A DNA stretch of 13,140 nucleotides from Aalborgiella sp043775055. Its GTDB lineage: Bacteria > Pseudomonadota > Gammaproteobacteria > Burkholderiales > Burkholderiaceae_C. The translations under genes were made by a program, and so were the position numbers. The notes under the pieces are model-generated. The model searched no databases, had not been told where the DNA came from, and saw nothing but the letters and a program-made list of their open reading frames with translations. Positions 1-7,829 of this stretch are shown in pieces (within the stretch, counting starts at the first letter, position 1; each line of letters opens with the position of its first letter). Location of the stretch: assembly GCA_043775055.1 (NCBI GenBank), contig JAYVSU010000102.1, positions 1-13,140 of the forward strand, written 5' to 3'.

Positions 1-1
1 C

Positions 2-2413
2 GGCGGCGCCGATGAGCCCACCACCAGCGTGACCTTCACGGCCACCACCGGCGCGACCAACGACAGCGTACCGGCCAACAACGTAGCGACCCAAGCGACC
101 CCGGTGATTGATGCGGTCAACGACGTGGATACAAAACAACCAGGGGTACCTGGAACAACAAATATTGCCCCGAACGACCAGTTCCCAATCGGGTCTACGT
201 TTGCCGTACAACCAACAGGTACGTGTGCAGGAGCAGCGGTAACCGCAGCAGGAGTTGCTTCCTATACAAGCCCAACTACAGCAGGAGGTACTTGTACAGT
301 CAACTACCAAGTCTGTGCACCGGCGCCAAACGCGACCGTGTGTGACACTGCGATCTTGACTGTGACCGCCAGTGCGTCTCCATTGCTGACGGTAACTAAG
401 ACAGCAAGTCAAACTCCATTAGTCATTGGTCAAGCTGGGCAGTTCTACACGATTACCATTACCGTTGCCAATGGTCCAACCACAGCGCCAATCGCGCTGA
501 CGGACAATATGCCAACGGGTGTAACCACAAATGCTGCTGTTACAGCAGTTGGAGGAACACTGAGTGGTTGCCCAGCAATTGGATCCACGAATTTAACGGG
601 CTGCACTATTGCATCTCCGACTTCAGGGCCGATCGTCATTACAGTTCCTGTCGCTATCGGTGGAGCTGTATTGGGGTCATCGCTCGTAAACTCCGCTTCC
701 GTAACAGGTGGTGGTGACCCGAGCTGTCCTGCAGCAGCTCATTGCACAGGCACGGTTACAACGTTGTTTAATCGTCCTGATATGCAAGTACCTGTCAAAA
801 CAGATTTGCCTCCTGCAATCAAAGATGTGCCGTATCCGCCTGGACAGACAATTACTTGTACAAATATAAGTACGGTCGTTGCTATGAATCCAACTTGTGT
901 CGTGATAGATTTGCCGCCGGGATTGGTTAGTACCTGTGCGCCAGCGGCTCCAGTTGCTTCTTTGCCTGCTGGTGGAAGTATCGTATGTACCATTAGTGGT
1001 ACGCCTACCACAAGTACGCAAATCAACGCAAAAGTGACTACTGGAGCGGATGGAGATTTAGTGGTTTCGAACAATGAAGGTGTGCTTGGTAGTAAAGCGC
1101 CACCAGGTTTAAATGTTGCCAAAACAGTTAGCGTTAACCCATTGATTGTTGGGGCAACTGATCAGTACTACAGTATTTCAATCGGAGTAAGCAATGGCCC
1201 TACTACTGAGGCTATAGTTCTGAACGATAGCTTTGCACCTGGCATTACTTCAAGTGGTCCAGTGACGATTAGTGGTGGCAGCTTTATTTCTGGCACCTGT
1301 AGCGCAGCAACACAAGCGGGTGCAACTTCGTTAACTGGTTGTGCAATCGAGAAAGGTGTTACAGAAACCATTTATATCAAGGTACCAATCTTGGTTGACG
1401 GTGCTGCCGAGGGTGAAGCGGGCGGTAACAATACCGTTATTGCATCGGGTGGTGGTGATGCAACATGTCCTCAATCGGCCAATTGTGTTGGATCGACTGG
1501 AGCTGTTGCTGTGATTTACGGTGACGTCGGGACTTTGTTTATACGTAAAGTCGTTGATAAGAAAACAGTCGAAATTGGCGACGTTTTAACTTACCAAATT
1601 TCAGTTAAGAGCAGCAAAGTGACTGGTGTCGCAACGGTACAAGATCATTTGCCGCTTGGATTTAAGTTGATCAGCAATACAGTGCGCGTAACGAAGGCTG
1701 GAGGACTTGTTGCAGTATCAGATCCAGTTGGCGCGCCTGGACCAAACTTGACCTTTAAAGTTCAAGTGCCAGCTATCGACCAAGAGATCACGATTGAATA
1801 CAAAGTACGTGTGGGTCTAGGTTCTGACCGAGGTGATGGTATCAACCAAGCACAAGCGAGCATGCTGAATGGGCGTTTGCGTTCAATGGTTGCTAAAGCT
1901 AAGGTGAAAGTGACTGGAGGCGTGTTTACACGCGAGGCGTGCATTATTGGTAAAGTTTATGCGGACTGCAACGGTAACGCAGTACAAGATAAAGGTGAGC
2001 CGGGAATTTCAGGCGTAACTCTTTTCTTGGAAGACGGTACAAGCATGACTACAGATGAAAATGGTCAATACAGTATTTGTGGGGTCAGAGCTATCACACA
2101 CGTACTTAAAGTTGATAGCAAATCTTTGCCAACTGGTGCGATGTTAGGTATTACTAGCAATCGTAATGCAGGTGATCCGAACAGCTTATTCGTTGATGTG
2201 CTCGCTGGACAATTGCATAACACTGAATTCCGAGTTGATAGTTGCACACCAGAAATACAGCAGCAAATTCAGTTGCGGCAGAAGGGGCAGGGCATAGCTA
2301 AGCCCGCCCGAAATGGCACAGGTGGTATTCAATTTGATAGCTCTCAACCAAGTGTTGGCGGGATAGGGTCGGGTCGGGTTACTCCGAAAGCACTAGAGGC
2401 TGGGAGCAAATGA
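2..2413 (+). CDS. Large exported DUF11-like repeat protein with SdrD/Cna-B-like domain, 5' end outside window
   Basis: The frame is open to the left edge, so this is the C-terminal part of a longer protein; the first possible start inside, a GTG at 29, is not a convincing start. Residue numbers count from that GTG. An Ig-like, Cys-rich segment (about 27-114) is followed by a DUF11-like module (119-245), an intervening Cys-rich module (247-356), a second DUF11-like module (359-497) that visibly repeats the first (both have I/VxNGPTT and a GGGDxxCPxxxxC motif), a Cys-free third module (500-630) and an SdrD/Cna-B-like domain (637-703; DCNGN, GEPGISGV and TTDENGQY motifs). The tail (740-794) is low-complexity and Gly/Gln-rich with no LPXTG motif. 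These folds usually build extracellular stalks or adhesins; function here is not known. The stop overlaps the next gene's start, so the outer-membrane protein downstream is the probable partner. Base composition steps down near nt 125. Confidence 0.85.
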   Translation, partial: GGADEPTTSVTFTATTGATNDSVPANNVATQATPVIDAVNDVDTKQPGVPGTTNIAPNDQFPIGSTFAVQPTGTCAGAAVTAAGVASYTSPTTAGGTCTVNYQVCAPAPNATVCDTAILTVTASASPLLTVTKTASQTPLVIGQAGQFYTITITVANGPTTAPIALTDNMPTGVTTNAAVTAVGGTLSGCPAIGSTNLTGCTIASPTSGPIVITVPVAIGGAVLGSSLVNSASVTGGGDPSCPAAAHCTGTVTTLFNRPDMQVPVKTDLPPAIKDVPYPPGQTITCTNISTVVAMNPTCVVIDLPPGLVSTCAPAAPVASLPAGGSIVCTISGTPTTSTQINAKVTTGADGDLVVSNNEGVLGSKAPPGLNVAKTVSVNPLIVGATDQYYSISIGVSNGPTTEAIVLNDSFAPGITSSGPVTISGGSFISGTCSAATQAGATSLTGCAIEKGVTETIYIKVPILVDGAAEGEAGGNNTVIASGGGDATCPQSANCVGSTGAVAVIYGDVGTLFIRKVVDKKTVEIGDVLTYQISVKSSKVTGVATVQDHLPLGFKLISNTVRVTKAGGLVAVSDPVGAPGPNLTFKVQVPAIDQEITIEYKVRVGLGSDRGDGINQAQASMLNGRLRSMVAKAKVKVTGGVFTREACIIGKVYADCNGNAVQDKGEPGISGVTLFLEDGTSMTTDENGQYSICGVRAITHVLKVDSKSLPTGAMLGITSNRNAGDPNSLFVDVLAGQLHNTEFRVDSCTPEIQQQIQLRQKGQGIAKPARNGTGGIQFDSSQPSVGGIGSGRVTPKALEAGSK
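2402..2406 (+). promoter_or_regulatory. Ribosome binding site GGGAG for the outer-membrane protein gene
   Basis: GGGAG lies inside the last codons of the upstream gene. It is 3 nt from the ATG at 2410 and 6 nt from the ATG at 2413; the latter spacing is the more usual, so translation may start at either of the two tandem ATG codons. The ATGATGA arrangement overlaps the upstream TGA and suggests translational coupling. Confidence 0.55.
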
Positions 2414-5400
2414 TGAAAAAGATTAATACACCAGATGTCGTATTTACAGCATCAAAATCTTTGAGAACCAACGTGAATCAGTTTGATCATAAATTTACTA
2501 TGAAGCAGAGTGTGGCTGCCATTCAGGGTGGTATTCAAATTCTGACAACGAGCATGGTGCTTGGATCTTTCTTTTTAGCTACGTCTGTTTGGGCGCAAAG
2601 CAACACAAGTCAGTCCGGATTAAATCCAAGTCAAGCGATGTTTGATGTAAGGGCTAAGGCAATTGCTCAAGATAGCCTGCAACAAGGTGCCACAACTGGT
2701 GTTGTATATCGTCGTATTGATGGTATTCGGCTCAGTGCGTCAAATAGCAACCTTCCTGTTACAGCTGATGAAGGCTTGTGGCGGGAAAGTCTGGGTCTGC
2801 CTGTGGGGAGCAAAATCTTACTTAGCGTTTCATCAGCCCAAGCTCCTGCTGATGGCAGAAGTCAGTTGAAGCTTAAAATTGAAATTTTTGATGCGCAAGG
2901 CAGGCCATATTTAAAACCCACAAGACTCACATTAGAGACTAGCTTGGGAAGTTTCCAAGGCTTGGATGCAAGCTTTACGGCTACTGATAGTTTTGGTGCT
3001 CCTAAAGTCACTGAACTGAATCAAATTCAGATTGCCATCTCCAATGGAGTTGCTGAATTAGCACTGCAAGCACCTTCTGTACCAGGTGACTCCTTGTTAA
3101 GAGTTTCTAGTGGAGCTGTTGTTGCCCAAGGCGAGATTGCTTTTTTACCAGACCTCAGAGACATGTTGGTCGTTGGTATAGTTGAAGGCGCTATTAATCT
3201 GTCTAAAGCAAAGGGACCTAGCGCTGGCGACATTCGAGAGTTTGGTTTTAGTGATAATTTGAGAAACTGGGAGAAAACCTCCACAACGGTAGGTAGTGAC
3301 GCTACAGAATATAAAACGATTGCTGGCCGTGTGGCCTTATTTGCCAAAGGAACGATTAAAGGTGAATATTTACTCACAGCGGCTATTGATACGGACAAAA
3401 TTACCAGTCAAAAGCTGTTTCGCGACATAGATCCAAACACTTTTTATCCCATCTATGGTGATACATCTGTAAAGCGGTTTGATGCGCAAAGTGCTAGCCG
3501 CGTATACGTACGAGTCGACAAAGATAGAAGCTATTTGCTTTATGGTGATTTCAATACGGCAAGTACTGATCAAGCCAATAAGCTCGCAAGTTTGGGACGT
3601 ACCTTAACAGGGTCACAAGTAAATTATGAAAAAGAGGGCTTTAAGGTAACTGCCTTTGCAGCTAAAACGGCTAACAAAGGTTATGTGGATGAGCAAGCAG
3701 GGCGCGGTATAAGCGGACCATATGCGCTTGGGCGTCCGAATGCTTTAGCGAATAGTGAGACGATTGAGCTGCTAGTCAGGGATCGTAATCAGCCGGCAAT
3801 CGTGCTGAGTCGTCAAACCTTGGCGCGATTCGCTGATTATGACTTTGAGCCTTTTAGTGGGCGAGTCTTATTTAGGCAAGCCGTTCCCTCGGTGGATGAA
3901 AACAACAATCCTGTTTCCATACGAATTGCTTATGAAGTTGAAGAAGATACAGGTGACAAGCACTGGATTGGCGGCCTTAGTGCCAAGGTTAATTTAACCC
4001 CCAACATCGCAATTGGTGCGAGCTATGCAAAAGATCAAGATGTGCAAGCGCCTTATGAGATTGCTGGCGCAAATATAGAAATAAAACTTGGCGCGCATAC
4101 TTATCTGGTTGCTGAAGGTGCAAAAAGTAATGGTACAAATGCCTACAACCAAGCTTTTTCAGCAATTACTGAGGCCAACCCTCTGGTCAAACAAACGGGT
4201 AGAGCTGTGCGTCTCGAGCTTCGACACGACGATGAAAAACTAAAAGCACGCGCTTATACGACACGTTCAGATGCTGGTTTTCAAAATGCGTCCACAGGCG
4301 TTGTTTCAGGTCGTATAGAAAATGGCTTGACTGCAAGCTATCAATTGACTCCTACTTTAGAGTTGAGTACAAATCTAATCCAGACTGAGGATCATTCTGG
4401 CACGGCGACCAATGGCGCCAATAGAACTGCCGCCGGCTTGACGGCTGCAGTCAAGCTTACTGAAGCCATCAAAGTTGAAGTTGGATTGAACTCAGTTAAA
4501 GAGCATCTGGTCAATGGTTCAGGTGGTGCACTAGCAACCATTAATACTCCGAATTCAATCAACAGCTATGTTCCTGGTTGGGGGTTCAATGGTACGGGGT
4601 TGTTGGCAAGTCCTGATACGCTGCTTTCCAACACGAAAGACGCCCCAGCCATTGTAGATAACGCTTATACCAGTGGACGGATCAAGCTATCAGCAAAAAT
4701 TACTCCCGAAGCCAGTGTTTTTGGTGAATATGAGCAAGCTTTAAGCGATGGAGCGAGAAAGCGGATCGCACTTGGTGGCGAGTACAGGTTCACTGAGAAA
4801 ACAAGGTTGTACGCGCGTCACGAAATTGAAAACTCATTAACTGGTGTCTATGGACTAACAAATGATGGAACTCGCAATGCTAGTACTGTCATCGGAGTAG
4901 ATACTGCGCTCAACGTCCCATACCTGCCTGAAGGTCAGATATACGGAGAATATCGAGCGGCGGGTACGGGTATCAATACTGATATTGCAGCAGTTGCTGG
5001 CGTGAGAAATCTATGGAAAATAGCGCCAGGCTTCGGCTTGAGTACAGCGCTGGAGCGTCAACAAATTATCCAAGCAGATGGCACCAGACACGATGCAACT
5101 GCAGTTAGTCTGGCTGCAGAGTACACCGCAGATCCGGTTAATAAAGTGGCGGGCCGGCTTGAATACCGGACTTCAGATATTCAAAACCAGTGGCTAAGTA
5201 CACTTGCATACACGCGGACACTATCAAACGATTGGTCAGCGATTGTGCGCGATGCATATACCAGGTCTGAGGGGCGCGGACCAAGTGTTGCACAAGGCAT
5301 TCAACTTCAAAACCAATTTCAAATGGGCCTAGCTTATCGTGATACTGAAACTGGTCGCTGGAATGCTTTGATGCGCGTTGAAAATAGAGTCAACCGCTCC

Positions 5401-6378
5401 TCATTAACATCAAGTCTGACTGACGAGGACACATGGATTTTGAGTATCCATGGAACCTATCATCCTGTGCGGGCATGGACCTTCGCAGGACAATTGGCTG
5501 CCAAGCGCGGCTCACAAGTCATCTTGAATGATGGCAGTGTCAATACGTATAGTGGACAACTCGTCAGTGCTCGTGCTATTTGGGACTTTACTGAACGTTT
5601 TGATGCTAGTCTTTACGCCAGTATGGGGCGAGATAATGGTGGAAAATTGTCAGGTTTAGGATTTGAACTAGGTACGCGCGTTATTGAGAATCTTTGGTTA
5701 TCAGCTGGCTACACAGTTGGACGATTCGCAGACGTCGATCAGTTCAGCTCTAACACCAGCTGGAATGGATGGCATGCACGCTTGCGTTACAAGTTCGATG
5801 AAAATAGCCTCGGCGTAGCAACTAAACGAACACCACAAGCAGTAGTGGTGCCAGTACAACAACTTCCAGAACCGGTACAGCCTGCTCCGGTTGTTGTGGT
5901 AGTTGCCCCTAAATATGAAAAAATCACACTTGCTGCTGGGGCACTATTTGCACATAACCAAGCTGGGGTAGAGCAAATCTTGCCTCAAGGGCGTCGTCAG
6001 CTGGATGAGTTAGCAGTCAAGTTGAAATCGTTGACAGATGTTGAGCGAATTTCTATCAGTGGACATGCTGATATCACCAACGGAACGGGTGATGCCACTT
6101 ATAACGATAAGTTAAGCTTGGAGCGAGCTAACTCTGTTCGTACTTACTTAGCAGCGCAAGGATTTAATGTCGGGCGTGTTGATGTTGCCGGTTTAGGCGG
6201 AAAGCAACCCGTAAAAACGGATTGCTCTGTACCGAAAGGCGCCGTTCAAACCAATATCGGTATGACGCGCGGACGTGCTAGTCAACGTGATATGGATGAG
6301 TTTCGTGCTTGTCTTTTGCCGAATCGCCGTGTAGATGTCGAAATATTTGGTCAAACGCTAGTTAAGCCTGCTCAGTAA
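2410..6378 (+). CDS. Outer-membrane beta-barrel protein with Big_1-like domain and C-terminal OmpA peptidoglycan-binding domain
   Basis: The protein has 1322 residues. A hydrophobic export signal spans about 31-62 with a likely cleavage at SVWA|Q (62/63), preceded by an unusual 30-residue N-terminal extension. Residues about 135-248 look like a Big_1/invasin-type Ig domain (the ADGRSQL and IFDAQGRP motifs). From about 255 to 1130 there is a long series of alternating polar/hydrophobic segments typical of a beta-barrel, ending in an aromatic strand near 1129. A Pro/Val-rich linker (1138-1169) leads to an OmpA C-terminal domain (1170-1322): GHAD at 1218-1221, NDKLSLERA at 1232-1240, NRRVDVEI at 1305-1312. 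As in E. coli OmpA, two cysteines (1272, 1301) sit just before the NRRV motif and probably form a disulfide. Family knowledge predicts peptidoglycan binding from the periplasm. That it anchors or exports the upstream repeat protein is inference. A start at Met31 (nt 2500) is possible but has no clear ribosome binding site. Confidence 0.85.
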   Translation: MMKKINTPDVVFTASKSLRTNVNQFDHKFTMKQSVAAIQGGIQILTTSMVLGSFFLATSVWAQSNTSQSGLNPSQAMFDVRAKAIAQDSLQQGATTGVVYRRIDGIRLSASNSNLPVTADEGLWRESLGLPVGSKILLSVSSAQAPADGRSQLKLKIEIFDAQGRPYLKPTRLTLETSLGSFQGLDASFTATDSFGAPKVTELNQIQIAISNGVAELALQAPSVPGDSLLRVSSGAVVAQGEIAFLPDLRDMLVVGIVEGAINLSKAKGPSAGDIREFGFSDNLRNWEKTSTTVGSDATEYKTIAGRVALFAKGTIKGEYLLTAAIDTDKITSQKLFRDIDPNTFYPIYGDTSVKRFDAQSASRVYVRVDKDRSYLLYGDFNTASTDQANKLASLGRTLTGSQVNYEKEGFKVTAFAAKTANKGYVDEQAGRGISGPYALGRPNALANSETIELLVRDRNQPAIVLSRQTLARFADYDFEPFSGRVLFRQAVPSVDENNNPVSIRIAYEVEEDTGDKHWIGGLSAKVNLTPNIAIGASYAKDQDVQAPYEIAGANIEIKLGAHTYLVAEGAKSNGTNAYNQAFSAITEANPLVKQTGRAVRLELRHDDEKLKARAYTTRSDAGFQNASTGVVSGRIENGLTASYQLTPTLELSTNLIQTEDHSGTATNGANRTAAGLTAAVKLTEAIKVEVGLNSVKEHLVNGSGGALATINTPNSINSYVPGWGFNGTGLLASPDTLLSNTKDAPAIVDNAYTSGRIKLSAKITPEASVFGEYEQALSDGARKRIALGGEYRFTEKTRLYARHEIENSLTGVYGLTNDGTRNASTVIGVDTALNVPYLPEGQIYGEYRAAGTGINTDIAAVAGVRNLWKIAPGFGLSTALERQQIIQADGTRHDATAVSLAAEYTADPVNKVAGRLEYRTSDIQNQWLSTLAYTRTLSNDWSAIVRDAYTRSEGRGPSVAQGIQLQNQFQMGLAYRDTETGRWNALMRVENRVNRSSLTSSLTDEDTWILSIHGTYHPVRAWTFAGQLAAKRGSQVILNDGSVNTYSGQLVSARAIWDFTERFDASLYASMGRDNGGKLSGLGFELGTRVIENLWLSAGYTVGRFADVDQFSSNTSWNGWHARLRYKFDENSLGVATKRTPQAVVVPVQQLPEPVQPAPVVVVVAPKYEKITLAAGALFAHNQAGVEQILPQGRRQLDELAVKLKSLTDVERISISGHADITNGTGDATYNDKLSLERANSVRTYLAAQGFNVGRVDVAGLGGKQPVKTDCSVPKGAVQTNIGMTRGRASQRDMDEFRACLLPNRRVDVEIFGQTLVKPAQ

Positions 6379-6393
6379 TATCTTTCGGGATCA

Positions 6394-6432
6394 AAAAAGC
6401 AGCATGAAGATATTATCTTCATGCTGCTTTTT
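6394..6432. terminator. Bidirectional intrinsic terminator between convergent genes
   Basis: A perfect 18-bp inverted repeat (6394-6411 with 6415-6432) encloses a 3-nt loop. The arm begins with five A and ends with five T, and a further T-run follows at 6434-6439. Read on either strand it gives a hairpin with a U-tract. It lies 15 nt past the stop of the outer-membrane protein gene and about 20 nt past the stop of the enoyl-CoA isomerase-like gene, so it serves both converging transcripts. Confidence 0.9.
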
Positions 6433-6453
6433 GTTTTTTCGGTATGCCAAGCT

Positions 6454-7245
6454 CTAAGTGAGAGAGTTTACTTTAGAAAAATCAGGCTTGCGCTTTTCCA
6501 TGAAAGCACCAAAAGCTTCTCTGGCAGCAGGCTCGCGCAGCATGCGGCCAAAACTCACAGCCTCTTCACTGATTTGTTGGGTAACCAGTGCAGCTTGCCC
6601 TTTTTTCATTAACCGTTTGGTTTCAATCAAAGAGCTAATAGGCTTTGCAGCGAGTTTGCGGGCTTGTATTTGTGTAAAGCTGTTTGTTTCTAAAGGCGGC
6701 AACACACGGTTGACCAAGCCAATTTCAAGTGCTGTTTCGGCCATGAAGGGCTCGCCCAATAACAACGCTTCAGCGGCGCGATGGTAGCCCATCAATTGCG
6801 GGACTAATAAACTTGATGCCGCTTCAGGACAAAGGCCCAAGTTGACAAACGGCATGGCAAAAGCAGCATTGTCGCCAGCATAGACAAGATCGCAATGAAA
6901 CAGCAGCGTCGTTCCAATACCAACAGCCGGCCCACAAACGGCAGCTAACAGAGGCTTGGGAAAGCTACTGATAGCGTACAGAAAGCGAAATACGGGCGAT
7001 TCCGGAGTGGATGGCGGCCCGTTCAAGAAGTCACCAATATCATTGCCTGCGCTGAATACGGCCTCATGTCCTTGGAATACGACCACCCGTACCTCAGCAT
7101 CAGTCTCGGCTGCAAGCAAGGCATCGGCCATCAGCGCATACATGGCGCTGGTGATGGAGTTTTTCTTGTCGATTCGATTCAACGTGATGGTCAATACGCC
7201 TGCATCGGTGTGCGTCAAAATATCACTGCTTGTTGTGTTATTCAC
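6454..7245 (-). CDS. Crotonase-family protein, probably delta3,delta2-enoyl-CoA isomerase (ECI2/PECI-like)
   Basis: A 263-residue single-domain crotonase. The oxyanion-hole motifs are present: FSAGNDIGDF (64-73) and CGPAVGIG (104-111). The two glutamates that act in enoyl-CoA hydratases (GGGCEL and QPE positions) are replaced by Thr113 and Phe133, while a Glu is present at 141 in CPEAASS. That pattern is the one known for peroxisomal-type delta3,delta2-enoyl-CoA isomerases, which move a double bond into position for beta-oxidation of unsaturated fatty acids. Automatic pipelines would probably call it an enoyl-CoA hydratase. The GTG start at 7245 overlaps the upstream TGA (GTGA) and has a good AAGGAAG ribosome binding site 7 nt away. 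It is the last gene of the cluster, ending just before the shared terminator. Confidence 0.85.
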   Translation of the reverse strand: MNNTTSSDILTHTDAGVLTITLNRIDKKNSITSAMYALMADALLAAETDAEVRVVVFQGHEAVFSAGNDIGDFLNGPPSTPESPVFRFLYAISSFPKPLLAAVCGPAVGIGTTLLFHCDLVYAGDNAAFAMPFVNLGLCPEAASSLLVPQLMGYHRAAEALLLGEPFMAETALEIGLVNRVLPPLETNSFTQIQARKLAAKPISSLIETKRLMKKGQAALVTQQISEEAVSFGRMLREPAAREAFGAFMEKRKPDFSKVNSLT

Positions 7246-7829
7246 AGTAGAGCTTCCTTAACAAAATCAAGTCGGTCTTGGCCCCAGAACATCTGTGGGC
7301 CAACAAAAAAAGTGGGAGCCCCAAATACGCCACGATCAACGGCCTCTTGGGTATTGGTTTTCAGTGCATCTTTAACCCCTGGATCGTTGGCGATCGTAAA
7401 CAAAGCCAAGGGATCAAAGCCAGCTTGACTCAAAGTCGAGGCAATGACAGTGGCATCATTCATGTTCAGAGCATCAATCCAAATAGATTTGAACATGGCT
7501 GTACAAAAATCCATAAAGCGAGCGGGCTCCTTTTGTTGCATCCCTACAGCCCCACGCATCAGTAACAAAGTGTTGATGGGGAAGTGCGGGTTGCGGTTAA
7601 TTGGGACGCCATAGCGCTTGGCAAATCGGTCAAAATCCGTAAAAGTGTATTTGCCTTTGGCCGGTATCGTTGCGGGTGAGTGGTTGCCTGTGGCTTGGAA
7701 AACACCACCTAGCAACATCGGCCGATAGACAGCGCTGGCTCCAGTTGCAGTTTCAATGTCCTGAATTTGCGTGAAAGCTAAATAAGCCGCTGGGCTACCA
7801 AAATCAAACCAGTATTCAAAACTTTTCAT
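7242..7829 (-). CDS. 2-hydroxychromene-2-carboxylate isomerase / kappa-class GST-like DsbA-fold protein
   Basis: A 195-residue thioredoxin-fold protein of the DsbA/kappa-GST group. The N-terminal FDFGSPAAYLA segment places Ser12 where kappa GSTs and the naphthalene-pathway isomerase NahD carry the glutathione-activating Ser. Further family marks are GGVFQATGN (41-49), the cis-Pro loop GAPTFFV (170-176, Pro172) and FWGQDRLDFV (181-190). No CXXC is present, so it is not a disulfide oxidoreductase. No aromatic-degradation gene lies nearby; in this acyl-CoA setting a glutathione-dependent isomerase or transferase acting on a lipid-derived compound is more plausible than naphthalene catabolism, but the substrate is unknown. 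The ATG overlaps the upstream stop by one base (TGATG), with GGAG 8 nt before it. Confidence 0.85.
   Translation of the reverse strand: MKSFEYWFDFGSPAAYLAFTQIQDIETATGASAVYRPMLLGGVFQATGNHSPATIPAKGKYTFTDFDRFAKRYGVPINRNPHFPINTLLLMRGAVGMQQKEPARFMDFCTAMFKSIWIDALNMNDATVIASTLSQAGFDPLALFTIANDPGVKDALKTNTQEAVDRGVFGAPTFFVGPQMFWGQDRLDFVKEALL
7253..7259 (-). promoter_or_regulatory. Ribosome binding site AAGGAAG supporting a GTG start
   Basis: On the minus strand AAGGAAG lies 7 nt before the GTG at 7245 and inside the last codons of the upstream isomerase-like gene. It decides the start of the crotonase gene, whose next Met is only at residue 35, inside the conserved fold. Confidence 0.6.

Noticed and set aside
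677..1122. Two overlapping minus-strand open frames inside the repeat gene
   Set aside because: They are antisense shadows of the repetitive Thr/Val/Gly-rich coding sequence, with no ribosome binding site or recognisable product.
119..1500. DNA-level tandem repeat in the DUF11-like region
   Set aside because: The two modules are clearly related as protein, but their DNA has diverged and the intervening module differs, so this is an old domain duplication rather than an active tandem repeat.
6956..7428. Plus-strand open frames across the isomerase/crotonase junction
   Set aside because: They are antisense to two coupled, well-supported genes and have no homology that I recognise.
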